From positions 62,001 through 126,000 of the forward strand of contig JAIOYR010000001.1 of the NCBI GenBank assembly GCA_021740995.1: 64,000 nt of DNA. The letters run 5' to 3'. Of this stretch, positions 1-8,454 are shown piece by piece. The notes beneath the pieces were generated by a model that saw nothing but the letters and a program-made list of their open reading frames with translations, was not told the DNA's origin and ran no database searches. Source of the DNA: Taibaiella sp. (GTDB lineage: Bacteria > Bacteroidota > Bacteroidia > Chitinophagales > Chitinophagaceae). How positions within the stretch are numbered: the stretch's first letter is position 1; each line of letters starts with the position of its first letter. The position numbers and the translations under genes were made by a program.

Positions 1-252
1 TGGGCATTGTTTGTGACCATGGCAGCAGAGCATTTTGGTACTAATTTGCGGGCTACTGCAGCCACTACTGTGCCCAATATGGTGCGTGGGTCATTGCCGC
101 TCATTATTTTGCTTTTCACAAGTCTGCAGCCAACATTCAGTTATATCAACGCTGCTGCTGTGACAGGTGTGATAGTGATGAGTATAAGCTGCACTGCTGT
201 ATTGGCGACCGAAGAGACTTTCGGTAAAGACCTGAACTTTATGGAAGATTAG
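1..252 (+). CDS. MFS transporter, C-terminal fragment (5' end outside window)
   Basis: The frame is open from the first base and ends in TAG at 250-252. It gives about 83 residues with two strongly hydrophobic segments and the stretch AAEHFGTNLRATAATTVPN, which resembles the last transmembrane pair of major facilitator superfamily transporters. The product would be an inner-membrane transporter; the substrate cannot be told from this fragment. The in-frame TTG and ATG codons near the left edge are internal rather than starts. Confidence 0.7.
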   Translation, partial: WALFVTMAAEHFGTNLRATAATTVPNMVRGSLPLIILLFTSLQPTFSYINAAAVTGVIVMSISCTAVLATEETFGKDLNFMED

Positions 253-508
253 GTTCTGTAAATCATCTGCCAGGTTATTATTCAATTGTAGACTTTTTTT
301 ATAAAATTAGAAATATTCATACATTTATTTCTAAATAGAACATACGCTGATGCAATAAGAAGGCGCCATCATGTTCTCGGCTACTTTGCAACTATCATCA
401 AGGTTTAGGTTGCAGCAAATTTATATTCATTGTCTTACCAGTACTTTCGTGCTGATTCCGCGTCTGTTTTGTTTACTGCTGTAACTTTACGCGCAAGTAC
501 GCCAATAT

Positions 509-1303
509 ATGCATAGGGTGATTAAAGGATGTAGTATGCTGATGATAGTGCTGCTAACTATGGCATTAAGCAGCTATGGCAGAGACTATCCTAAATGCAA
601 ATACTCTTACTTTAAGAATGGAAAAATAGCCACATCGCAATGCTATGATAATGAGGACCGATGGGGTAGGGCAAAGGCATTTGACAGCAAGGGTAAGGAA
701 ATATATGACAGGGAGCTGAGACGGATTGCGGGTCATAGCTCGGTGATATTCAGCTTTTACCCAAGCGGGGCTGTAAGCAAGGCAGCATGGAGCAGCGCGC
801 CGGATGCAGGTATACAATGGTACAGAACCACAACGTACTTCTCTGAAGATGGCAAAATAACCAGTGAGGTACACGACAACTATGATGATGGGCCGGGAAA
901 GATGGCGCCCCAAAAACCGGGCTATATAAGCACGCCAAAAACTGTTCCTGCAAAACCGGAACTGAAGCCTGAGCCATCAACAACAATAGAGTGTGCGGTT
1001 ATCTATTCTTCCGAATTTTGGTTCCATAATACAACTCCCTATAGTGTCGTAGTAACTGCTACACGCAAGCACACCAAGTCTGAAACGTATATAGTAACCC
1101 TGCGGCCGCGCCAGCGTATGAAGGTGGGGCAAATGATTGGCGCACAGCAGTTTAACGACCCTGCTACCTACTACGATTTTTCTGTAAAGCCGCTGAAAGA
1201 AAGTGTTCGACAAAAGTTCATCATCATCCCTTCCGATAAAGAACCGGAAAACACGAGTAAAGAAGTAAGGCGGCATTACTACGAAGTGCGGCGGATCGTA
1301 TGA
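509..1303 (+). CDS. secreted hypothetical protein with MORN-like N-terminal part
   Basis: This is a 264-residue protein with a hydrophobic N-terminus ending near SSYG, consistent with a signal peptide. A second ATG at 536 would give a more compact signal peptide and may be the true start. Residues about 28-115 show the pattern YFxNGKIA, YPSGAVSK, YFSEDGKIT, which resembles the short beta-hairpin repeats of MORN-like proteins. A Pro/Lys-rich linker follows (about 135-155), then an unrecognised C-terminal domain. The stop codon directly abuts the stop of the convergent asparagine synthase gene, with no intergenic base. Function unknown. Confidence 0.75.
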   Translation: MHRVIKGCSMLMIVLLTMALSSYGRDYPKCKYSYFKNGKIATSQCYDNEDRWGRAKAFDSKGKEIYDRELRRIAGHSSVIFSFYPSGAVSKAAWSSAPDAGIQWYRTTTYFSEDGKITSEVHDNYDDGPGKMAPQKPGYISTPKTVPAKPELKPEPSTTIECAVIYSSEFWFHNTTPYSVVVTATRKHTKSETYIVTLRPRQRMKVGQMIGAQQFNDPATYYDFSVKPLKESVRQKFIIIPSDKEPENTSKEVRRHYYEVRRIV

Positions 1304-3226
1304 TTACTTCACCATGTCGTACCACTTGCCCAGACACAGCACACGCCAGGGCATAAAGTCAAACACCCGCTTGCCATCTGCAATTTCCAGCACACGGTTT
1401 TTAGTAGCAGCGGCATCTATCAGCTTACCACCAAATAGTGTGCAGGTTCGCTCTACGCCTTCCATAAACCAGGCTCTGCCTTCATTTTTCAGCCAGACCT
1501 CTTCGGGCGTTACAAACCCCATTTTGTCTTTCCGGTTTGTAATGGCCTGTGGAATAACATTTTGCATGGCTGTGCGCAATATAGCCTTGCGTGTGCCACG
1601 GTGATATACAAATCTTTCGGGCAGACCAGTAGTAAATTCAACCAGTCTGTAATCCATAAACGGTGTGCGCGACTCTACGCTCCATGCCATAGAGTTGCGG
1701 TCTTCGTAGCGGAGCAGCGCGGGTAGCGGCTCCATGTATAATTGCCTGAGCAGGTTTTCCTGCAGCGAGATTGCGGTAGATTTATGTATTACTACCGGCT
1801 CTGGCGGTGTCAGCCATTCGGCATTTGGCGGTGTCAGATCCTTGCCCATGTTTAGTTTCAGGGCATTGAGCAGGAAGCCTACAGGCCAGTGTCCTTTTTC
1901 TTTCTTGTAATGTATTGCCTCATCGAACAATGCGGTTAGTGATGCTTTTTTGAGCAATCCTGAGTAGAAGGAAACGTCATTACCGCCGTATCCAGCCAAT
2001 TGTTCGTCGGCACCCTGTCCGTCTACCATTACCTTTAGCCCGGCCTCGTGACTTGCCTTGAATACTGCCCACTGACTGAACTGTGATGTGCTGCCCGTGG
2101 GTTCGTCCTGATGCCTGATGAAGTCCGTAGTTTCGTCAAACAGTTTCTTGAAAGACGGGAAGGTGCGATGGGCTCTTGCGTTGGTCTTTTTTATTACTTC
2201 CTGCGCAAAGTTCCATTCATCGTATCGCGCGTTGTCATAACAAGCAGTAACTGTTTCCTGTCCTGCAGTCTCTCCTTTCCCTTTTAGCAATTCTGCTACT
2301 ATACATACAATGCTGGAAGAGTCGAGCCCGCCCGAAAGGCAGGAGCCTACGGGAACATCAGAGCGCAAGCGCACATTTACTGCATCCGTAAGCAGCAGCC
2401 TTAGCTGCTCTGCGGCATCCTCGTAGCTGCCGCTCCACTTAGCAGGTTTCAGGGTGTACCATTGGTGTATGCTGAAGTTGTGTGCATCCCCATCGAGGCT
2501 CATTTGCAGATAGCTGCCCTGAGGGATGTGTTTTATCTGTGTATCGAAAGTGCTGTCGGTATGGTCTACTGCACCGGTAGCCAGGTATTGCCTTGCTGCC
2601 TGCTCGTTGAGCGACAGACCGTATCCGGGTGCTGTTCTTATCTGTTTGATTTCTGAAGCCAGATAAAGTGAGCCGGGGCTTTTGTAATAGTAAAGCGGTT
2701 TTACCCCAAAGCGATCCCTTACTGCAAATAGTTGTTTTTTCTTATAGTCGAGGATCACGAAGGCAAACATGCCGTTGAACTTGTGCAGACATGCTGCACC
2801 CCACTGTGCCCATGCGTGAAGTATCACCTCGGTGTCTGTTCTCGTCTCAAAGCGGTGTCCAAGTGTCTCCAATTCGGCTTTTATATCCGGGTAGTTATAC
2901 ACCTCTCCGTTGAAGGTGATAGCGAGCCCCGCAGTATCGAACCGCATAGGCTGATGTCCGGCAGGAGAGAGGTCTAGAATAGACAACCGTCTGTGCCCAA
3001 AGCCCACCTTGAATTTCTCTCCGGGTTTCAACTCATTGTAATGCCAGTGGTTGCGAGTTGATGCAGCAGTGTCGGTGCCCGCCCATATTATGGGGTCTTC
3101 ACCCGGCGACCAGGTAAGCAGCCCCTCATCGTCAGGGCCACGGTGTTTTATGATACTGCAGGCAGCTAAAAGGTTTTCAGACCCTGCACCAGTGCCTGTG
3201 TTTACTATTGAGAGAATCCCACACAT
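1304..3226 (-). CDS. asnB: asparagine synthase (glutamine-hydrolysing)
   Basis: The 640-residue protein starts MCGI, exposing the Cys2 nucleophile of the N-terminal glutaminase (class II amidotransferase) domain, about residues 2-220. The synthetase domain carries the ATP-pyrophosphatase motif SGGLDSS at 298-304. It converts aspartate, glutamine and ATP to asparagine in the cytoplasm. The length is nearer the longer AsnB-type enzymes often found in polysaccharide gene clusters than the 554-residue E. coli AsnB. The neighbours are sugar-nucleotide and glycosyltransferase genes, so a role in modifying a surface glycan is possible, but general asparagine synthesis is the simpler reading. Confidence 0.93.
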   Translation of the reverse strand: MCGILSIVNTGTGAGSENLLAACSIIKHRGPDDEGLLTWSPGEDPIIWAGTDTAASTRNHWHYNELKPGEKFKVGFGHRRLSILDLSPAGHQPMRFDTAGLAITFNGEVYNYPDIKAELETLGHRFETRTDTEVILHAWAQWGAACLHKFNGMFAFVILDYKKKQLFAVRDRFGVKPLYYYKSPGSLYLASEIKQIRTAPGYGLSLNEQAARQYLATGAVDHTDSTFDTQIKHIPQGSYLQMSLDGDAHNFSIHQWYTLKPAKWSGSYEDAAEQLRLLLTDAVNVRLRSDVPVGSCLSGGLDSSSIVCIVAELLKGKGETAGQETVTACYDNARYDEWNFAQEVIKKTNARAHRTFPSFKKLFDETTDFIRHQDEPTGSTSQFSQWAVFKASHEAGLKVMVDGQGADEQLAGYGGNDVSFYSGLLKKASLTALFDEAIHYKKEKGHWPVGFLLNALKLNMGKDLTPPNAEWLTPPEPVVIHKSTAISLQENLLRQLYMEPLPALLRYEDRNSMAWSVESRTPFMDYRLVEFTTGLPERFVYHRGTRKAILRTAMQNVIPQAITNRKDKMGFVTPEEVWLKNEGRAWFMEGVERTCTLFGGKLIDAAATKNRVLEIADGKRVFDFMPWRVLCLGKWYDMVK

Positions 3227-3362
3227 TATATTATCCGGTTTTCGGCGGTTGAAATTACTGCTTATTTTGGTGAATTGCCTGTATGGAAAATTTTGTGTAG
3301 GGCAAACGCGTTATGGGGATATTTAAGATTTAATACAAAAATTTAAGAATCATGAGAGGAAA

Positions 3363-3392
3363 TTCACCACGAAGGACACAAAGGACACAAAG
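3363..3392. repeat. dispersed intergenic repeat with GGACACAAA units
   Basis: The short direct repeat GGACACAAA-GGACACAAA is preceded by TTCACCACGAA. Very similar junk-like repeats occur between genes in many unrelated bacteria, so I regard it as a degenerate dispersed repeat. It has no coding potential. Confidence 0.4.
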
Positions 3393-3590
3393 TTGGTGTA
3401 ATGATACATGTTATTGACTGATGTAATGCACAAATAGGAGTTCACAAAGGTTCAGGAAACTACAATATTCATTTTTTGCTTATGCCTTTGATTTTAGCAC
3501 GTTTACCGTGAAGTTATGTGTGTCTAAGTTCTATATGTTAGCGAGATTTCTTAATACACCATTTTTCCATATTTGGTACATCTATGCCCA

Positions 3591-3626
3591 TTTGTATCTA
3601 TATACCACAACTACTCTCTACATTTG
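3591..3626 (+). promoter_or_regulatory. candidate Bacteroidota-type promoter of the nucleotidyltransferase gene
   Basis: TTTG at 3591-3594 is followed after 24 bases by TACATTTG at 3619-3626, which matches the TAnnTTTG -7 consensus. The spacer is one or two bases longer than usual. Transcription would start near 3632, about 30 bases before ATG 3661. This supports that start over the upstream codon at 3508. Confidence 0.45.
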
Positions 3627-3660
3627 CAACTCTGATACTAATAGTCTATTAATTGTAATA

Positions 3661-4359
3661 ATGGAAGTAATAATACTGGCAGGAGGACTCGGCACCAGAC
3701 TACAAGGCGTGATAGGGGATTACCCCAAATGCATGGCACCCGTGAATGGCAAACCATTTCTTGCATATATTTTTGATTATCTGGCACAGCAGCATTGCGT
3801 GCGCATAATATTATCGCTGGGGTACCGGCATGAGGTGGTGGAAGAATGGCTGGCAAAGCAGGATCTCCCCTTTGTGGTAGATTGTGTGATAGAGCCGGAG
3901 CCTATGGGTACCGGTGGCGGACTGCAACTGGCCATGCGCCAGGCCGCTGCCGACAATGTAGTGGTACTCAATGGTGATACTATGTTTATGGCCGACCTGA
4001 AAGCACAAATGGATTGCCATCTGCAATACCACTCCTGCCTGACGCTGAGCCTGAAGAAGATGCAGGATTTTGACCGCTACGGTGTTGTCAATACTAATGA
4101 TGCGGGACTGATTACCTCGTTTGAAGAAAAAAAACACAGGGATAGCGGTATGATAAATGGCGGGGTGTACATCATCAACACCAAGGCTTTTCTGCTGAAA
4201 CACCTGCCAGTGAAGTGCTCTTTTGAAAAGGATTATCTGGAGCGGTTTGTAAAGGAGGGGAAATTTTATGGTTGTCCCAGCGATGCCTACTTCATCGATA
4301 TCGGAATACCCACAGATTATGCGCAGGCGCAGACAGACTTTAAAACTATGTTCCCATGA
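3661..4359 (+). CDS. sugar-phosphate nucleotidyltransferase (HddC-like)
   Basis: Starting at ATG 3661, the protein is 232 residues and opens directly with the nucleotidyltransferase signature LAGGLGTRLQG (residues 6-16). LNGDT further in supplies the metal-binding Asp. It resembles D-glycero-alpha-D-manno-heptose 1-phosphate guanylyltransferase (HddC) and related enzymes that make NDP-sugars for surface glycans. An HddA-like heptose 7-phosphate kinase lies at 11132-12154, which supports the heptose assignment, but substrate cannot be proven from sequence. The ATG of the next glycosyltransferase overlaps this stop by four bases, so the two are translationally coupled. A longer reading from 3508 is rejected because its extra residues look random. 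Confidence 0.82.
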   Translation: MEVIILAGGLGTRLQGVIGDYPKCMAPVNGKPFLAYIFDYLAQQHCVRIILSLGYRHEVVEEWLAKQDLPFVVDCVIEPEPMGTGGGLQLAMRQAAADNVVVLNGDTMFMADLKAQMDCHLQYHSCLTLSLKKMQDFDRYGVVNTNDAGLITSFEEKKHRDSGMINGGVYIINTKAFLLKHLPVKCSFEKDYLERFVKEGKFYGCPSDAYFIDIGIPTDYAQAQTDFKTMFP

Positions 4360-5489
4360 AGATAGCTATACTGGGTACGGCACATCCATTGCGTGGCGGG
4401 CTGGCGGCGTTCAACGAACGGCTGGCATACCAATTGCAGCAACAGGGGCATGAGGTAACCCTCTGGTCATTCTCGCTTCAGTACCCATCGTTCCTGTTTC
4501 CGGGCAAAACACAATTTACCGACGAGTCGGCGCCTGCCGGATTGAATATACGCACAGAAGTAAACTCTGTAAACCCGCTTAACTGGCTGAGCGTAGGTGC
4601 GCAAATGAACAAAGAACAGTATGACCTGATAATAGTAAAATACTGGCTGCCTTTTATGGGGCCTGCACTGGGTACTATACTGCGCAAGGCAAAGAAAAAC
4701 GGACACACCCGCGTGTTGTGCGTAGTAGATAACATAATACCTCACGAGAAAAGACCGGGTGACAAACAGTTTACCAGCTACTTTATAAAAGCAGTAGATG
4801 CATTTGTAACCATGAGCAGGGATGTGCTCAAAGATGTGGCTACATTCACCACCAAGCCAGCTTACTACACGCCGCATCCCATATACGATAGCTATCTGGA
4901 GGCAGTAAGCAAACAAGATGCCTGCAGGAAACTGGAACTGGACCCTGCTAAAAAATACATACTCTTCTTCGGATTCATAAGGGAATACAAAGGTCTGGAC
5001 TGGCTGCTGGAAGCTATGGCAGACAAGCGCATAGTGGCTGCAGGTATAGAGCTGATAGCAGCTGGCGAATACTACAACAAGGACGTAGAGGCAGCCAACA
5101 ACAGCATAATAGCCACACATAACCTGCAGAGCAGGGTACACCTCACTACAGACTTCATACCCAACAGCGAGGTACGCTTTTACTTCAGCGCGGCAGACCT
5201 GGTAGTGCAACCCTACAAGCATGCTACCCAAAGTGGTATTACGCAAATAGCATTCCACTTTGAGAAGCCTATGGTGGTAACCAATGTAGGTGGACTGGCA
5301 GAGGTAGTGCCCGATGGTAAAGTAGGCTTTGTAGCCGAGCCAAACCCCACTGCTATAGCAGATGCAATATTAAAATTTTACGAGCCTGACTCCATACCGG
5401 ATTTGCACAAAAACATACTGGCAGAGAAACAAAAATACACCTGGGAGACATTTACAGATGTGATGATGAAGGCGGTGTTTGGGCGATAG
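4356..5489 (+). CDS. glycosyltransferase family 4 protein
   Basis: A 377-residue GT-B-fold glycosyltransferase. The N-terminus KIAILGTAHPLRGGLAAF is the acceptor-side Rossmann start with the Gly-rich loop. ILFFGFIREYKGLDWLLEA (about 204-222) and the C-terminal segment with PYKHATQSGITQ and GGLAEVV (Glu of the E-x7-E region) form the nucleotide-sugar side. It would act at the inner face of the cytoplasmic membrane, adding a sugar to a glycolipid or polysaccharide precursor. It overlaps the upstream nucleotidyltransferase by four bases and probably uses its product or a related NDP-sugar. Confidence 0.88.
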   Translation: MKIAILGTAHPLRGGLAAFNERLAYQLQQQGHEVTLWSFSLQYPSFLFPGKTQFTDESAPAGLNIRTEVNSVNPLNWLSVGAQMNKEQYDLIIVKYWLPFMGPALGTILRKAKKNGHTRVLCVVDNIIPHEKRPGDKQFTSYFIKAVDAFVTMSRDVLKDVATFTTKPAYYTPHPIYDSYLEAVSKQDACRKLELDPAKKYILFFGFIREYKGLDWLLEAMADKRIVAAGIELIAAGEYYNKDVEAANNSIIATHNLQSRVHLTTDFIPNSEVRFYFSAADLVVQPYKHATQSGITQIAFHFEKPMVVTNVGGLAEVVPDGKVGFVAEPNPTAIADAILKFYEPDSIPDLHKNILAEKQKYTWETFTDVMMKAVFGR

Positions 5490-5623
5490 TTGTCTTGTTG
5501 CAATGACCGTTATGTGGTGTGTTTGATGGCTTATCAGAAATAGTGTATTAGCTCTAATTCCGGATACAAAATGAGGTAGATAAATCCCCTCATACTGTGC
5601 CTGCATATCACGAACTTATCTAC

Positions 5624-5797
5624 CTACTTCTCTACAACCAGACTGCCGCTGTTTACAGATTTTGAGAAAGATTCCCACCTTTTCAGGGCATCTGTATCAC
5701 GCTCTTCCCCGGATTGTTGTTTTGACTGGCTATCGTCGTTGTTGTGGTTGTTGCCGGTGGAGTCGTCCTGCAAATTGTTGTCTGTTAATTCTTCCAT
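5624..5797 (-). CDS. small acidic hypothetical protein
   Basis: From ATG 5797 this is a 57-residue, Asp/Asn/Ser/Gln-rich, probably disordered N-terminal half followed by a more ordered tail with ALKRWESF and SGSLVVEK. The frame stays open upstream to 5995, but that part is less polar and starts less convincingly. No family is recognised. It lies downstream of purN on the same strand, after a gap of about 240 bases. Composition and clean stop suggest a real small protein, but a chance frame is possible. Confidence 0.4.
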   Translation of the reverse strand: MEELTDNNLQDDSTGNNHNNDDSQSKQQSGEERDTDALKRWESFSKSVNSGSLVVEK

Positions 5798-6033
5798 AGT
5801 GAAGTTGCCTGCTTTCGCTGCATGCCAAAGCAGGGCTTTTGGTTTATGCAACAAAAGTAGCAAGCGGCAAAATCCTAAAAGAAGAAAGATATCCACAAAA
5901 ATAGATGATAATATCTTGAAACTATTACCTGTAGCGGATTTCAGCACAAAAAACGCTGCTTGCAAAAAAGCGAAATTTGTGGATAAGTCCCTCAAAAAGC
6001 AAGAAGAGCACGGAAGAATATTTGTTTTTCTTA

Positions 6034-6603
6034 TTAATCTAGTTGCGCCAGCAGGAATTCAATCACACGGGGATAGTAGTAATGCTCCAGCTTATGTATC
6101 CTTGTTGCAAGCGTGTCGGACGTATCAGCGTTTTGTACAGCGCAGTGTGCTTGTAATATAATGTTGCCTTCATCGTAAGCTTCATTTACATAGTGTATGG
6201 TGATACCCGATTCTTTTTCGCCGGCAGTTATAACTGCTTCGTGTACATGATGCCCGTACATGCCCTTGCCACCGTAAGCTGGCAGCAACGCCGGGTGTAT
6301 ATTGATAATCTTTCCGGCAAAAGTACCGGTGATACTGGCGGGTATTTTCCACATAAATCCTGCCAGTATAATAAGCGACGGATGGTAAGATTGCAGCTGC
6401 TCGATGAGCAAGGCCTCGTGTATGGTATGTTTGTCTATAATCAGGAATGGGATATGCTCATTTCGGGCAATATCCAGCACGCCAGCACCCGGCTTGTTAC
6501 TTACTATCAGCGATACTTTTGCTTTATTATTTTCCTTACACCACGCTATAATAGCGGCAGCATTGGTGCCGGTACCCGACGCGAATATGATTAATGAATG
6601 CAT
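6034..6603 (-). CDS. purN: phosphoribosylglycinamide formyltransferase
   Basis: A 189-residue PurN, which transfers a formyl group from 10-formyl-THF to GAR in purine synthesis. Visible hallmarks are ASGTGTNAAAII near the N-terminus, the catalytic Asn101 and His103 in NIHPALLPAYGGKGMYG, and Asp144 in the ESGITIHYVNEAYDEG segment. Length agrees with bacterial PurN (about 190-210). Its ATG shares one base with the stop of the upstream DUF4199 gene, so it appears to be the last large gene of a minus-strand operon. Confidence 0.95.
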   Translation of the reverse strand: MHSLIIFASGTGTNAAAIIAWCKENNKAKVSLIVSNKPGAGVLDIARNEHIPFLIIDKHTIHEALLIEQLQSYHPSLIILAGFMWKIPASITGTFAGKIINIHPALLPAYGGKGMYGHHVHEAVITAGEKESGITIHYVNEAYDEGNIILQAHCAVQNADTSDTLATRIHKLEHYYYPRVIEFLLAQLD

Positions 6604-7157
6604 TACTCAAAAAGTGGCTTTGGTTTTTTTACAATAGCACATACTATAAGCCCGAATAGGCAATCCATAACTATTGTGCCCAAAAAGTTCAGTAGTGATT
6701 TGCCTATGTTGAGCGATTTAGACTCGGCTATTTGTTTGTCGAAGGTTTCAGCGGTTTCATTCAACTTGTCGTCAGATATATTTGGGCTGCTCTCCATGAA
6801 CTGTAAAGTAGCCGCCTTCATTTTATCCATAAACTCAGGGTCTATGACAAACATATAGAGGTAGTAGTAAAGATATATCATTGATCCTGCTATCAGTAGC
6901 ATCACGAATACAGCTCCAAACACCTCGCGGAATTCTATGTAGCCACCATTGGCTTTTCTGATGTTTTTGGCAAACAAACCCAGCAACACCATGTACACTA
7001 TGTACGAGACTGTTTTGAGGGCATAATACATTACCATATTATTCACCGAGAGGTTGACCCCGGTGGAGATGATAATGTAAAGGAGACCTAATATCAGGCC
7101 GTTGACCATTGCCATTTTGTTGCGGGCGGCAGTAGTGAGTGGTGCTTTGTTTTCCAT
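6603..7157 (-). CDS. DUF4199-like integral membrane protein
   Basis: A 184-residue protein with four predicted membrane segments, at about 16-36, 42-62, 80-108 and 152-176. The region between segments three and four is a charged amphipathic stretch (DPEFMDKMKAATLQFMES). This layout matches the DUF4199 family common in Bacteroidota, whose function is unknown. It lies four bases downstream of the dihydroorotase-like gene and its stop overlaps the start of purN. Confidence 0.65.
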   Translation of the reverse strand: MENKAPLTTAARNKMAMVNGLILGLLYIIISTGVNLSVNNMVMYYALKTVSYIVYMVLLGLFAKNIRKANGGYIEFREVFGAVFVMLLIAGSMIYLYYYLYMFVIDPEFMDKMKAATLQFMESSPNISDDKLNETAETFDKQIAESKSLNIGKSLLNFLGTIVMDCLFGLIVCAIVKKPKPLFE

Positions 7158-7161
7158 GAAA

Positions 7162-8424
7162 TTATTTGTTTAGACGAAGTTTGTTATTGTTGATGATTCC
7201 GAGCACTTTTCCGCTAAGCGATATTCCTTTGAAAGGGTTGTTGATGCTAATGGAATGTGGCTTTACTAAAGTAATGCTATCCTCAGTGGTGAACAGTGTA
7301 AGTGTTGCCACATTGCCCTTTGCTATAGTGCGCTCCGGCAGCCCGAAAATGCTACGCGGTGCTGCTGTCATAGCAGAGACTATTTGTGTGATGCTGCTGC
7401 TGTGTTTCAGTGCATCCCACAGAATATTGTAGGCTGTCTCCTGTATGGCCATGCCATCAGCAGCATATTCAAATTCTTTTGTTTTAGCGTCCCACTCATG
7501 TGGGCGGTGATGTGTGGTAATACAATCAATAGTGCCATCGTTGAGTGCGGCAATGAGCGCCTGGCGGTCAGTATCATTTCGCAGAGGCGGAGCTACCTTA
7601 TAAGCACTGTTATAGCTTTTCAGAATATCGTCGGTTAGTGCAAGATGGTAAGGTGTAGCAGAGCAGGTTACAGCCAGCCCGTCTGCTTTTGCTTTTCGCA
7701 CCATGTCGGCCGATGCAGCAGTGGTAATACCCGATATATGCAGCCTGGATCCTGTATAGCGAACGAGCTCTATATCTCTATATACCATGAGTGTTTCGGC
7801 CAGCGCAGGTATACCTGGCATGCCCAGTGCTGTAGATACCGGACCTTCGTTCATAAGGCCACCGGCAGCCAGCGCCTCGTCGATGGGCATTTGTACCAGT
7901 AGGCCATCAAATGCTGTGATGTATTCCAATGCTTTCATCATCAGGTTGGCGCCTTGTATTGGCCTCCATCCATCAGAGAATGCTATTGCACCATTGGCAC
8001 GCATGTCCAGCATCTCAGCCAGTTCTTTTCCTTCAGTGTTTTTTGTGGCTGCGCCTATGGGGTGCAGGTTCACTATATTTCTTGCCGCCTTGTGCAGCAC
8101 ATATTGTACCGACGACTTTGAGCTCAGCGCAGGTTGTGTATTGGGTGCCAGCAGCACATCTGTAAATCCACCCGCTGCTGCTGCCGCCAGACCGGTGCTA
8201 ATGGTTTCCTTATGCTCATATCCGGGTTCGCGGTAGTCGGCAAACACATCTACCCAGCCAGGGCTTACACGCAGTCCCTTTGCTTCTATTACCGTCCCTG
8301 CTTCTGATTTTATACTTGCAGCTATTTTGGTAATAACCCCATCTTCTACCAGCAGGTCTACGACCTTGTCATTGTAGCCCGATTGCGGGTCTGTTACCCT
8401 TGCTTTACGAATGTGTACCTGCAT
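7162..8424 (-). CDS. dihydroorotase-like protein lacking the metal and catalytic residues (PyrC'-type)
   Basis: A 420-residue amidohydrolase-fold protein clearly homologous to class I/III dihydroorotases: PGWVDV...REPGYEHKET, LAPNTQPAL and the TPYHLALTDD segment are conserved. The catalytic metal site is lost. The usual HxH before REPG is F61-A62-D63, the IHxED His region reads VQMPIDEAL, the HVxHVST His is replaced in HISGITT, and the Asp of TDHxPH is His305 in TTHHRPH. Such pseudo-enzymes (PyrC') are known elsewhere to support aspartate transcarbamoylase structurally. No pyrB lies in the window. It is in an operon with batA-like, DUF4199 and purN genes. Confidence 0.85.
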   Translation of the reverse strand: MQVHIRKARVTDPQSGYNDKVVDLLVEDGVITKIAASIKSEAGTVIEAKGLRVSPGWVDVFADYREPGYEHKETISTGLAAAAAGGFTDVLLAPNTQPALSSKSSVQYVLHKAARNIVNLHPIGAATKNTEGKELAEMLDMRANGAIAFSDGWRPIQGANLMMKALEYITAFDGLLVQMPIDEALAAGGLMNEGPVSTALGMPGIPALAETLMVYRDIELVRYTGSRLHISGITTAASADMVRKAKADGLAVTCSATPYHLALTDDILKSYNSAYKVAPPLRNDTDRQALIAALNDGTIDCITTHHRPHEWDAKTKEFEYAADGMAIQETAYNILWDALKHSSSITQIVSAMTAAPRSIFGLPERTIAKGNVATLTLFTTEDSITLVKPHSISINNPFKGISLSGKVLGIINNNKLRLNK

Positions 8425-8454
8425 GATACTGTATATATTTATTAGTGCAACACA

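Larger units (their letters stand above)
3227..3660. other. divergent intergenic region between asnB and the nucleotidyltransferase gene
   Basis: About 430 bases without a convincing gene. An open frame runs from 3508 into the nucleotidyltransferase, but its translation upstream of 3661 is not family-like. The region holds a dispersed repeat (3363-3392) and a candidate promoter (3591-3626). No RNA gene was recognised. Confidence 0.6.

Noticed and set aside
3508..3660. N-terminal extension of the nucleotidyltransferase
   Set aside because: The extra residues are random-looking, a promoter-like element lies inside the region, and the family normally begins at the LAGGLGTR strand a few residues after ATG 3661.
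4467..5258. 263-codon open frame on the minus strand
   Set aside because: It is fully antisense to the convincing GT4 gene and its translation (Tyr/Val/Cys rich) shows no family features.
5739..6161. 140-codon open frame on the plus strand between the GT4 gene and purN
   Set aside because: It runs antisense into purN and has no homologous-looking motif; the small minus-strand acidic frame is somewhat better.
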